DNA from: Alligator mississippiensis
Lineage: Eukaryota > Chordata > Crocodylia > Alligatoridae
DNA: 64,000 nt
Reading direction: 5' to 3'
NCBI RefSeq assembly: GCF_030867095.1
Contig: NC_081824.1
Location: 238,726,719-238,790,718 of the forward strand
Shown: positions 35,226 to 45,115 of the stretch, piece by piece
How the letters are laid out: every line of letters starts with the position of its first letter
Numbering within the stretch: position 1 is the first letter of the stretch
The notes under the pieces: model-generated
What the model saw: only the letters and a program-made list of their open reading frames with translations
Database searches by the model: none
Told to the model about the DNA's origin: nothing
Program-made: the position numbers and the translations under genes

Positions 35226-36279
35226 TGCCAGCAGGTTCTTTTTCTCTACTGCCCTATTGGAGCCAAGGCCTCAGATCAAGTATACTTTACTCTCTGTTAG
35301 AGAGATGCCTGTTCATCATACCTTCTTTCTTGCCACTCGGGTGCCTCCCCCACACCTCCCTCTTGCATGCACAGTCGGTTTTGGCTCCCAGGCTTGGCTT
35401 TTCCTTTCCATAACAAGCTCTCTGTTTGGGCCCACTCTTTATACTTGCTAGTCATCCAACCCTGGTGCCACAGACTGGCATAGGAGTCTTTAATCCCTTG
35501 ATTGCAGTATGACAGGGGTGAGTCCACAGCTTGTCACTAGTTGTTTCTCCTTACATTCCATCTCTGACTTTTCACTCCTTCCGGCCCTAGAGGTTCTAGT
35601 TTAAAGGGACCTCACCACTTGGTTAAGTGTCTCAGTCTTTTCCCAGTGACAGGGTTACAACCATTGTTACAAGCTGATTTTCCATTTCCCCACTATAAAC
35701 CTCTGGCCCTACTTAGCAAGTGTCCAGGCAAGAGGGCAACCTGAGTCTAAACCAGGTTCTCAACTTTCTTTGTACCAGGACCTTTGTAAACATTAATGGC
35801 CACTTCCGACCCAGTGTCCCCCACTCCTGATCCGCTGCCCTCCACTCCGCGGCCCCAGCCCCCCACCCCGTGTGTGGGGTAGGGGGTGGGTATGAGAGGC
35901 AGGGAGGGTGTATGAAGCATGAAGGCCCCCAAGGAGCCCTTCACAGACTGGAACTCTGACAGCCTGCAAAGGAAAAGTCAGTTTCCCACATTTCTCTCCT
36001 TTAAAGGAGAATCTGTTTTTAAACATTTGTTCACGACTCTTTCATATATTCTTGCAACCTACATTGGGGTCATGCCCATGGGTCTAGACTACTTTGCTGC
36101 TCCCTCTGGCTTGTGTTTCGACTCTGCTCTCTGGGCTTATTTCTGGACCCTGATCTCAGATGGACCTCCTCCCTTCCTGACCTGGGTTGACCCTGGATTG
36201 TGCTCATTCCTCCCAACCCTGGTTGGACCTCAATTCCCCAAGTAGCCTCAGACCAAACTGCCCACCTCTTGGCATGACA
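35226..36279 (+). repeat. 3' LTR of the Ty3/gypsy fossil, with a MITE inside
   Basis: Homologous to the 5' LTR at 28579-29237 along its length: the TATAAACCTC box is at about 35694, GAGGGCAACCTGAGTCTAAA at about 35732, and the end is GGCATGACA. It is interrupted by a 329-bp MITE at 35753-36081. Confidence 0.55.
35753..36081. mobile_element. hAT-type MITE inside the gypsy 3' LTR
   Basis: Starts CAGGTTCTCAAC. Flanked by GTCTAAAC (35745-35752) and GTCTAGAC (36082-36089), 7 of 8 identical. The 5' LTR of the gypsy element continues without this block, which confirms an insertion. Confidence 0.65.
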
Positions 36280-37039
36280 TTCAGATGAGCAAACTCTTAA
36301 CTGCTGACTATCTGCAGCTGGGTCTCAGCCCTCTGTAGGCTAAATACTTCCTTACATACCCACGGAAACCTAACTAGATTTTGCTAACTGGGTGTTTTCA
36401 CTATTAAGTTTACTTTTAGTACAGTTAAATATCAACCAAATCCTTCTGATGAGCCTTCTCTGATGGTGACTGACCTATGCCATCATCTACATACTAAGAT
36501 AAGCTGGGTGGGGAAAAACGTTAAAGGGCTCTTTCATATAGGAGTGAAAAACAGCTCGGGGTAGTTGCCTACCAGCTCTTGGGAGGGGGTGGGGGGGTGG
36601 GGGGAAGAGGAGTGGAGAGGGGAGGGCAGGTTCCCTGATAATCACACTAGGGCTAGAGATACTGATCTCCAGGGATCCTGGTTTTCCCTGATAAAAAATT
36701 GCAAATTCTCTGATAAAACCTCCAACATCCATGATTAAAATTAAAAGCCTCCTACAGCCCCCCTGGTGCCCCTCACTCCCCTAGCTCTGCTCATGCCCCT
36801 CACTGCCCCCTCAGCAGCCCCCCAGCCCAACCGGTGCCCCTCACTCCCCCCCACAGTCCTCCAGCCTTGCTTGTGCTCTTTGCCCCCCACCCACAGTCTC
36901 TGTCCCCCAGCCCTGCTGGAGAGGGCCCCCAGCTGCCAGGGCTATGGGGTCAGGGACCCAGGTCCACAGCTCAGCAGAAGGCAGTGGCTGCTGCAGCAGA
37001 AGCACAGATGGCTCAGGTGGGAGCGAGGCTGGCTCCTGG
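36280..37039. repeat. G/C-rich tract with minisatellite
   Basis: Contains a G-run region (36580-36640) and, at 36760-36910, a degenerate minisatellite of roughly 40 bp built on CAGCCCN, TGCCCCTCACTCCCC. The same unit, inverted, forms the array at 62500-62760. Confidence 0.55.
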
Positions 37040-37530
37040 TTGCAGTGCACACTCCTAGGGGCTGGTGGGAACCTGCGCTCCTCAAATCTGTGTACAGGGT
37101 GGTGCAGGAGGGGTATGTGCTATGGGCTCGCCACCCTGCTGCCCTCCCCTTGGGCCTCCACAACACAGTGTGCGAGACCCAGCATGGCAGGGCCCAGTGG
37201 GGCTGTGCAGGAAAGCTGCTTGCTTCCGCAAGCTCTGCGATGCCCTGGTGACACTTCCCCTGCAGGTGGAAGTAGCAGTGATGGGCATAACCCTGCGCTG
37301 CTCTGGTGCACCCAGACAAAGTGTGGACAGGGTAGCACGGAGCTTGCAGCAGCAAGCAACTTTCCTGCGCCACCCTGTTGGGTCACATATGCTATGCTGT
37401 GGAGGCCCTGGAGAAAGGCAGTAGGGCAGGGAGCACGAGTCCGCACCTGCCCTGCCCTAACCCTGCGCGTAGATCTGGGGGGCACAATTCCCCCCTGCCC
37501 TCTGGGAATGCACACGTCTGAGGATGGGGC
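37040..37530. repeat. long inverted repeat, about 240-bp arms
   Basis: The left arm (37040-37280) and right arm (37290-37530) are inverted copies: GGGCCTCCACA with a following GCAGGAAAGCTGCTTGCT reappears reversed as AGCAAGCAACTTTCCTGC and TGTGGAGGCCC. Similarity is patchy but runs along the whole arm. This explains the matching ORFs on opposite strands. It is probably the core of a palindromic MITE; its ends were not identified. Confidence 0.65.
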
Positions 37531-37650
37531 CAGCTCCCCATGGCAAAGCCCAACCTGCGGTATGTGGACCAGGAGCTGCATGCTATTAGCTCAAGCCAGT
37601 TCCACGTTTCTGTGTGCAGCTTCCCTGAAGGGCCAATAGTGTGCTGCCAC

Positions 37651-38142
37651 TGTTGGGCCCCAGCTCAAGTCTGGGTTCGTGCCCGGTATGCAAAGGCCAA
37701 TAAAGATACCAGGGGTGAAAGTATAAAGAAGATTTATTGCTAGCAAAAAAAGGTGCAAGCGGAATAATTTCACATAACAAGCACACAGATTTCTAATTCT
37801 AAGCAACTTTTATACAGGGGTTTTGGACCTTCATAAGCATCCTTGTTTGCTAATTGGCTATAAAGGAGTGACGCAAGGAGTTCTTTACTGAGCACGTCTC
37901 TATACCTGTGTTTTAGCTATGTATCTCATTAACATACACGTTTCGTTAGCATACTTTTTCCCCACCTTGGGGCGTGATTTTTAGTATTTTAATGAGCTCT
38001 TTGACCTAGTACTCTGATTCTGCTTTTGTTTTCAAGCCTCCTTTATCTAAGACTGTCTCCTTATCATTGCAGATGGGCATTTGTCACATAACAGAGACTT
38101 TTGCTTAGACTTTGCATAGTAGTTTCTAGGTCACTCCTTACA
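37651..38142 (-). mobile_element. solo LTR of an endogenous retrovirus, antisense
   Basis: Read on the minus strand the 492-bp unit starts TGTAAGGAGTGACC and ends GGGGCCCAACA, with TATAAAAG (about 37810) upstream of AATAAA (about 37733), the standard order of an LTR promoter and polyadenylation signal. A 4-bp duplication CCAC flanks it (37647-37650 and 38143-38146). There is no internal region, so it is a solo LTR. It lies about 0.6 kb upstream of the MAN1A2 promoter cluster and points away from the gene. Confidence 0.75.
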
Positions 38143-38312
38143 CCACCACAATGTGGTGCTCCAGTGTTCAAGGGCAAAACCCCTCTTTAAAAACCAACCT
38201 CCCAAGTCCAACCAAAAAATCCCCCAACAACACACACCAAGCCAAACCCCCAGAATCCAGCCTTTCTCCCCACACAACGCAACATAACACACCACACACA
38301 ATGCAAACTATG

Positions 38313-38410
38313 TAAGATTCTTTAAACAGATATCTTTTATTAGACCAACGGAGTAGTATGTCTAAGAAACGAAACCACATCCACACAGATGCAGCCAAAA
38401 CCAGAACAAC
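38313..38410 (-). mobile_element. tiny Penelope-like tail insertion
   Basis: A 98-bp insertion carrying the family signature GATATCTTTTATTAGACCAA near its left end, flanked by a perfect 10-bp duplication GCAAACTATG (38303-38312 and 38411-38420). It sits just upstream of the MAN1A2 CpG island. Confidence 0.65.
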
Positions 38411-38722
38411 GCAAACTATGCATCTTCAGCGCAGGATCGCAGGCAGCCAGTCCCTGCGGTGCAAAACGCCTTCCCTGAGGCTGGCGAGGGCCAGAGCAAG
38501 GCCCCAGCAGAGGTTCTGGCTGTGCTACAGCCCTGGCTGGGGTCTTCCCCAGGAGACGTGTGGGTTAATTACAGCGCAAGCGCCTCTCCATCCTGCAGCT
38601 GGGCCGAAGCAGTCGCTTCTCTGAGCGCTCCTTGCTGCGCCCGGGGCTCTCAGACCCGCCTAGGCCGGGCCAGGCCCGGAGCCGCGGAGGGAGCGCAACT
38701 CGGGCCTCCGCTCCTCTACGAG

Positions 38723-38820
38723 TCACGTGGCAGCGCCAACCGCGCGCGGCGGTAATGACGAGACCGAGCACCGCCGCGCGTGCGCAGGGTCACGTCAGAC
38801 AGAGGAGCGATGTCACGTCG
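38723..38820 (+). promoter_or_regulatory. cluster of ACGT-core (GASE/UPRE-like) sites
   Basis: Three ACGT-core motifs lie within 98 bp. ACGTGGC at 38725-38731 is identical to the published Golgi-stress element bound by TFE3-type factors. TCACGTCA at 38790-38797 (reverse TGACGTGA) and TCACGTCG at 38813-38820 resemble ATF6/CREB-type sites. Function is inferred from sequence only. Confidence 0.5.
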
Positions 38821-39148
38821 GAGCACGGGTCCCGCCCCCGGCGCTGGGTGGGGCGTTTATGGCAGCGGCTTCCTATAGCCTCGCTGACGCCTGCGCGCGT
38901 GCGCACGCGCTCTGGGCTCTAGGGCAGGATCTGGAGCGGGGCCGCCGTAGCCATTACCGGCTCTGCTCGGCGCCGCGGAGGAATGAGCCGCAGCCTGCCG
39001 CGACCTGCGGGGCGGGGCGGGAGCCGCAGGCTGAGCCCGCGTCTGTGTCTGCGCCTGCGCCGGGGCCGGAGCCGGAGCCGGAGCCGCAGCGGAGCGCCCT
39101 GAGCGGCGCCGCCCGGGCCCGCGGCCCGGCCCGGCCCGGCCGGCTGGC

Positions 39149-39199
39149 ATGCTGAGCGCCGGGCCCGGGGCGGAGCAAGCCGCGCGCGCCGGGGGCTGA
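39149..39199 (+). CDS. upstream ORF in the MAN1A2 5' leader
   Basis: An ATG opens a 16-codon frame (MLSAGPGAEQAARAGG) that stops 46 bp before the MAN1A2 start, if the leader includes this position. Such short upstream ORFs can damp translation of the main frame. There is no evidence for a functional peptide. Confidence 0.45.
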   Translation: MLSAGPGAEQAARAGG

Positions 39200-39245
39200 G
39201 CGCTGCGGCCGGGCCGGGGCCGCGGGGCCCGTGCGTGACGGGGCG

Positions 39246-39553
39246 ATGACCACGCCGGCGCTGCTGCCCCTGTCCGGGCGGAGGATCCCGGCCTTGAACG
39301 TGGGCACCGCCTCCTTCCCGCACCACAGGGCCACGCTGCGGCTGTCCGAGAAATTCATCCTGCTCCTGATCCTCAGTGCCTTCATCACCCTCTGCTTCGG
39401 GGCATTCTTCTTCCTGCCCGACTCTTCCAAACACAAACGCTTTGATCTGGGGTTAGAGGACGTGTTGATTCCTCACGTGGATACCAGCAATGGGGGCAAA
39501 AACCTCGGAGGCTACTTGATCCACGGGCAAGGACATGACGAGCACCGGCACAG
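39246..39553 (+). CDS. MAN1A2: MAN1A2 coding exon 1, Golgi alpha-1,2-mannosidase IB
   Basis: This exon encodes the first 102 codons plus two bases of a type II Golgi membrane protein that trims alpha-1,2-linked mannoses from Man9-type N-glycans (glycosyl hydrolase family 47). Residues 1-36 form the cytosolic tail (MTTPALLPLSGRRIP, FPHHRATLRLSEK), 37-57 the signal-anchor helix (FILLLILSAFITLCFGAFFFL is 21 residues, positions given instead of more), and the rest the start of the luminal stem (DSSKHKRFDLGLEDVLIPHV). The match to remembered vertebrate MAN1A2 is near-identical through residue 78; the segment before DEHRHR differs and is two residues longer. The start ATG has a purine at -3. A CAG/GTAGAT donor closes the exon in phase 2. 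The catalytic domain lies outside the window, downstream. Confidence 0.95.
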
Positions 39554-40494
39554 GTAGATGTGCAAGGTTTGGTCTTGCCGGGCCTGAGGCTGCTGTTGCT
39601 TAGGCGCTGGGAGCTGGGCACAGCAGCCCGGTTGGGTCCAGCAGAGTCCCTGTAAGCGGCTGGCCTGTGTGTGGGCCCTAGCTCTTCCCTCTTGCTGTTT
39701 GTAGCAATGTGTAGCCCTGTCCACATGGAGGATCTCACTGTTTTCAAGGGAAGAGTTGGGGTAGCTTACCAGTTGCCAAACCAATAGATGCCTTCATGAA
39801 AGACATAAGGGCCTTTGGATGGGCCCACAAATAGAAGGTTGCAGCCTTTGCTGTTCTCACCACTATCAAATGTCCATAGTCCCGTTCCCCCCCCCCCTGT
39901 GCCCTTTTCTCATTTTTTCTGCTTTCCCTCCATTCCCCTTGGTTACTATGCATCATGGTTTCCCATGGATTTCAGAGCCCTGTCCATCATGATTCTACCA
40001 CCTTGAATCTCACAGCCTAATCCATACTTCTGTGCTTCATGGATTTTTACTTTCTCTTTGCTTAGCATCGGTAAAGGGAGTGAAGTTGCTGCAGCTTTGG
40101 GAGTAAACTCAGTTGGCAGTGACTGGCTCTGTAGCAGTGGTTACTAATGGAAGGTGGCTAGCAGTGAAGTGTGGGGACTGAACTCTTAGAGCGCTGCTGC
40201 TGCTGCTTCTTGTTCTAGGTGGCCTTTATGGATCACTTGCAGCACCCAGCCTCCCCTGGTGCTGTGCTGGGTCAGATTAAGCTGGCCTCAGACTTGATTG
40301 TAATAGGAAAACTAGGCTTCTTATGATCTCTGTTTTACTTGAAATAAATCGGATGAACAGATTTCTTTGGTGTATGATTAAACATGTACTGATATATGGC
40401 CCATGAATATTAGAAGTGAAGCTTTCTCCGCTGTTGGAGATATGTGCAATACAAAAAGTGTGGCTGATAGAATCTTCTCCTCAGTATTGTGAAA

Positions 40495-40496
<2 letters not shown>

Positions 40497-40524
<28 letters not shown>
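40497..40524. repeat. (AAT)n microsatellite
   Basis: About nine AAT units in intron 1. Confidence 0.9.
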
Positions 40525-40525
<1 letters not shown>

Positions 40526-41319
40526 TTCAAATAATATTTTTTGTGTGCTGACAGTGACTTGTTTCTCTGTGAACATTGCAAAATATTTGCCTCTGTACCA
40601 TGAGAATTTTTTTAAAGTAGTGTTGCTGGATTTTTTTTCTTTACGAGATGACATTTTGTTCTGCTGCCTTTGTGGTGTATAAAAGCAACTTGAATGCCAT
40701 GAATTGGATATTTTTTCAAATATTATTTCTTTAAAACTATCAGCAATTTAAAACCTAGTCTTTTATGTTTCTCTGCTGCAACCTGCCTGGAAAGGCATAT
40801 TGTGGCATCTCATTCATTAATTGAAAGGGTGCTGAATATTTAATGAAGACTTCCTTTGTCTCAGATGTTAATTGGCCATTGTAGTTGCATTTTAAACCAA
40901 AATTAGGTTTAGACATTCTTGATGATAATCCATGTCCAGTAATTGCCTTTCCTTTTTTGCAAAACAACAGGATACTGAAACTCACAAGTTCTATAACCTT
41001 TTTTTGGTGACCTTGTAGTCACTGTAGTGATCTAGTACAAACAAAACCTGAAGTTTTAAAATGGAAAGCAAGCAAGACACAGAGGTCACAGTGGGGAGAG
41101 TGGGGAAAAAATTTGGAATTTTGAATGTGCATGGTGTGGTACAGTAGGTGGGCCATGCAGATGAATATGAGCTTGCTGATACCAGGTGCTAAACATTTTG
41201 AAGTGATTGTTCTGTGGCATTTGGAACTTACTGACCTAGGTTTTATTCCATTTCTGTATGTGTATAGGATCTTATTTTTATTACAGTGAAGACACTTCAG
41301 CCTTTGATTTCAGTATTGT

Positions 41320-41455
41320 AGAATCATAGAAAGTTAGGGTTGGAAGGGACTACAGGAGGTCATCTGGACCAACCCCTGCTCAAAGCAGGATCATCTCCAG
41401 CTAGATCATCGCAGCCAAAGCTTTGGTCTTAAAAATCTCCAAGGATGGAGTGGTA
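41320..41455 (-). mobile_element. CR1 3' end fragment
   Basis: Plus orientation reads AGAATCATAGAAAGTTAGGG then TTGGAAGGGACTACAGGAGG, the standard antisense CR1 terminus, with 5'-truncation. Confidence 0.8.
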
Positions 41456-41849
41456 TCAAAAAGGGGCTTTCAGTAGCTGTGCACACCTTGATTTTGCTTA
41501 CCTGTAGAAAGATGCAACTTTTTAATTCTGTTCAGAGGAGAAGTCAGTTTGTTTATGTAGGCTTTGTCTATCCTAGAGGAACTTGCATGTTTACCTTTCA
41601 GTTCTTTGGCTTATCTTGCATCTGTAGTTGAAAGTGCTCCCATGCCTTTGTTTGGGTTATGCTTTTGAGTATAGATGGGGTCATCATTCTTGCCAATTTC
41701 AACAATGCACTGTTTTCCCCTATACCACTAACTACTGAAGTTGGCTGTATGCACAGATTGGCCATTTGATCCAGCTGGTGGATATGGGGCTTTGACAGCA
41801 TTTGATGACAGGGAGCTTTGGCAGCAGATGCTGGGGAAAAAAACACCAG

Positions 41850-41985
41850 CAGTGAGCTCTCTCCCTTTGTTGTCCACCCACCTCTGACTTGAACATCTGA
41901 CCCCAGCAGTCTTTCCTGCCCTAGTGCAGGGTGGCTGAACCCGATGATCTGTAAGGTCCTTTCTGGACCCAACAACTATGAAACA
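41850..41985 (+). mobile_element. CR1-like 3' end fragment
   Basis: Contains CTGAACCCGATGATCTGTAA, GGTCCTTTCTGGACCCAACA and a terminal ACTATGAAA, matching the CR1 3' UTR in sense orientation. Confidence 0.65.
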
Positions 41986-44109
41986 GGGGCAGTCTGGCTC
42001 ACAGCCTTAAAATGTTGCTGATTGCTGACTCAATTGGTTCCTTTTATAGCATATTTTGGAGGAATTAATCTTATAAATACACTGTTACCTAGTCTGGGGA
42101 TGATGTGGTCATTGGTCTCTAGCTGAAGTTACAAACAGTAGTTAATTGTTATTGATTTGCTGACATTTGGGGTGCATCACCTGAAGCTGCAGGTGGTGCG
42201 ATGAAGAGATGAACAGTCCTGCATAGGCAATTCTGGGTTGAATTATTGTCCCAATTTGGGGTGGAAAGGCTTTTTTTTTTTAATACTGAAAAGAGGTGAT
42301 ACTGAAAAGACCAACCCAAGCATTACTTTGGAAGTTTGTCTGTTACACGACCCTCCTGTGTGTCATATCTGCTCAGGAGGAAGTCTGTTACAGCCCCAAG
42401 TTTTTTTTTTTTCAGCTCAACTGTAGAACGAACTGTCTTCAGTTGAAGACACATCCAGTTTAAGTTCTGATTGGTTGGATAAAACTGTAGTTTTTATATG
42501 TACTAGGAAACATCTAATTTGTGTGACATGCTGACAGCTGGCAATAACAATACAAATGAAAGACTCAGTTTTTAGTGGCTTCTCTTTCTGTGTATTTATA
42601 GATGGGAATTCCTGCTGCTTTTCCCCTTTATTGCTCATAAAAGTCAGCACCTTTATTTATCAAGTTCATACTGTAATTGTTGCGTTAGTCATTGAATAAC
42701 TATTGGTCAGCAGTCAAACCCTCTGCCTGTTATGGCCTGAAAGCACTTGCTCTGCCATCTTGGTGAATGTTTGGTTAAAATGAATAATGTATGTGCGTGG
42801 TTTTTAAATAGTCTCAGGATTCATCTATTTAGTTTATTTGGGGATAAAAGCATTTAAGTAGTCATGCTAAAATTGTGGGCAGAATTGGCTAGGAACAAAG
42901 TAAGGATGGAGACAATGCTAGTTCCTGTATTATTCCATGGAAATAGTGTCCCCTCCTCCTCCTTGTCCAGCACCCACCACAGGTTACCTAAAGTAATTGC
43001 CATTCCTGTCCTACAGGAGATGGAGCTTATTTTTGTGGCTTGGTGTTGCAGTGTTGGAGCCTACCTTAATACAGAGGTCTGGAAAATTTACTTCATTTCT
43101 AGATTTTTCAGCCACTGTAATTTATCCCAGCCCTTGATAACCTGGTCCGTCCATTTTGTGATTTAGTTTCTGTATCCACAATCAGCACTGTGGTGGTGAA
43201 TGTAATCCTTAAGCACTGGAGGGAGTTGAGTTGCCATCTGCAGATATGGAGGGGTCATAAATATTGTGATGAATGTACTTCTGTCTCTGGATCTTTTGAG
43301 ATGCTTCTACTAAACACCTCATGACTTCATTTCATAAGTTCTAGAAGAAAGTTTTATTTCTTTGCTTGACTGGAAAACCAGTTTTTCTGGCTTCCATTTT
43401 GGGAAGGGTCCTAGGAAGTGAAGTATATGGAGACATGGAAAATTTGATTTCTCTTGGACTCTCCAAAGAAGGCCTTTCAAAATGAGTAGCATGGGCAGGG
43501 CATGTAGAACGCACAGGGCAGGCATTAGCAGCCCTAGGCGCTGATTTAGAGTCCCTCCCCGTCCACTGTACTCTGTCTAGTGCACTGAAATTGTTGGTTT
43601 TGCTTCGGTTTTAAAATCTCTCATAATCTATTGGTTCAGGAAGTTGTATTGGAGGACTGAGTACCTTGAGGGTTGTTGCAACTAGACTGCTTGACTGGGC
43701 TCTGCAGAAGCTTGTGCAGTTGTTGGGTAGCCTGCTTGATGCAAAAATGCAGTTTGTCACTTTATCTACTTTACTTTCTGGGTTACCTTCTAGCTTGTAC
43801 AGTGGAAGTCTTGGAATCAATATAGTGTTACGTTTTTAAGATCTTTGATGTCTTGTTTTCAGAGCATACAAAGGATTGTTTATTTAAAAATCTTACTTTT
43901 TAATGTTTTGATAACATTTCTTTTGCTTAAAGTTTCATAAAAATAGGCTTTTATAAAATCTATACTTTTTCCTTATTAGTTTTCTTTAAGTTTTGTATTT
44001 TGGACGCTAGTCTGTCTCATATGGAGTATATTTCAACTTAAAAACAAAATGTATCAGTGTATTTACTCAGTCCTCTTGGCCACTTTTGTTTTTCTTTTTA
44101 TCTATTCTA

Positions 44110-44590
44110 AATCACAGTCATAGAGAAGTAGGGCTGGAAGGGACCTCCAGCGGTCATGTAGTCCAACCTTCTGCATGAGGCAGGATCGTCCCTAGCCAAA
44201 CCATCCATTACAAAACATAATTTAAACTCTACATGACTTCCATCAATCCTGATCCAGCATAGACCTGACACCCTAACCTACCACAAGTAAAGCAGTCCTC
44301 CCATGTTTTGTGTCATCTGCAACTTGTTCAAGAAACTTTCTGTGCCAGGATCCAAATTGTTTATAAACATGTTGAACAGTACGGAGCCCAGGACAGGCCC
44401 CTGTGGGACTCCACTTGAAACCTCTCACTGTTCTGACATGAATTGGTTAATATTTACCCTTTGCTTGCGGCTATTGAGCCTGCTATCTATCTACCTTATA
44501 CTAATTTATATAGCCCACATATCTCTAATTTCTCTATTGGAAGGTCTTGGGGCACTTTGTCAAAAGCCTTACTGAAGTCCAGATACACTA
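44110..44590 (-). mobile_element. CR1 fragment, antisense
   Basis: Starts with TCATAGAGAAGTAGGGCTGG (3' UTR), continues CATGTAGTCCAACCTTCTGC, and after a gap shows AAATTGTTTATAAACATGTT, CCCCTGTGGGACTCCACTTG and AAAGCCTTACTGAAGTCCAG, the antisense landmarks of the CR1 RT region. An internal deletion joins the two parts. Confidence 0.8.
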
Positions 44591-44620
44591 TGCATGTTTT
44601 TCATCTACCCAAGTAGTTAG

Positions 44621-45115
44621 TAGGGCTGTGCAAAATTTTGATGAGTTTTTAATTTCAAAGCTATTTTGAGGTTGAAACAGCAAAATCAAAATGAAACAAA
44701 AGGCTTTGAAATTAAATGAGGGGACTCGAAACATTTTGAAAGTTTGAAAGCAACTCAGTGGTGGGAGGTGGGGGAGAGCCAGGGCTGCTCTCTCCACGGG
44801 GCTGAGTCTGGCAGTGAGAGGTGGGGGAGAGCCACTGGCCAGGGCTGTGCTCTGAGCGGCTCCACCACTGGCTCTCCCACTGCAATGTGGGGCTGCTGGG
44901 CTGACCTCTGTGGGGCTGGCGTTCAGTGCAGCCTGGTGGCGGGAGGTGGGAAGAGCCTGGGCTGCACTCTGACCAGCTCTGACAGACTCACAGAGCTCAA
45001 CCTGCCCTCCTAGCACTGCCGGACTCCTCCTAGGGGACAGGCCCCCAGCTCTGCACGCGGGATGACAGGAGGCTGCTGCTTCTGCCAGGGGTGAACGGCA
45101 GCTCCAGATGCATGA
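44621..45115. mobile_element. hAT-type MITE, related to the element at 106
   Basis: Starts TAGGGCTGTGCAAA, the same terminus as the elements at 106 and 53039. A TTTCAAAGC motif and its complement give a subterminal inverted repeat (44650-44720), and the rest is GC-rich. The right boundary and target duplication could not be fixed. Confidence 0.5.

Larger units (their letters stand above)
28579..36279 (+). mobile_element. Ty3/gypsy LTR retroelement, fossil with nested insertions
   Basis: A fossil Metaviridae-type element whose parts can be followed across 7.7 kb: 5' LTR (28579-29237), gag-like region from about 29277, protease/RT/RNase H region around 30000-31900 (plus-strand RT text such as FDQCVIGYLGDILIFSEDL), integrase around 31900-32800, and a 3' LTR (35226-36279). 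It is broken, with many breaks, and the LTRs have diverged strongly, so it is old. Later insertions lie inside it: a CR1 3' scrap (about 32338-32386), an RTE-like LINE piece (about 33000-33760), a solo LTR (33927-34675) and a MITE (35753-36081). Confidence 0.75.
38450..39330 (+). promoter_or_regulatory. MAN1A2: CpG-island promoter of MAN1A2
   Basis: A sharp rise in GC and CpG density ends in the MAN1A2 first exon. Visible sites: E-box TCACGTGGC (38723-38731), two TCACGTC elements (38790-38796 and 38813-38819), NRF1-like CGCGCGTGCGCA (38775-38787) and a longer alternating GCGC tract (38892-38910), and a GC box GGGGCGGGGCGGG (39009-39021). No TATA box is seen, as expected for a CpG-island promoter. 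The transcription start cannot be placed from sequence alone. Confidence 0.85.

Noticed and set aside
36944-37639. 231-codon ORF and matching ORFs on the minus strand
   Set aside because: The resemblance between strands is explained by the long inverted repeat at 37040-37530.
38719-39150. divergent or overlapping protein genes in the CpG island (several ORFs over 90 codons)
   Set aside because: Composition-driven open frames in GC-rich promoter DNA; only the MAN1A2 frame has family similarity and a splice donor.
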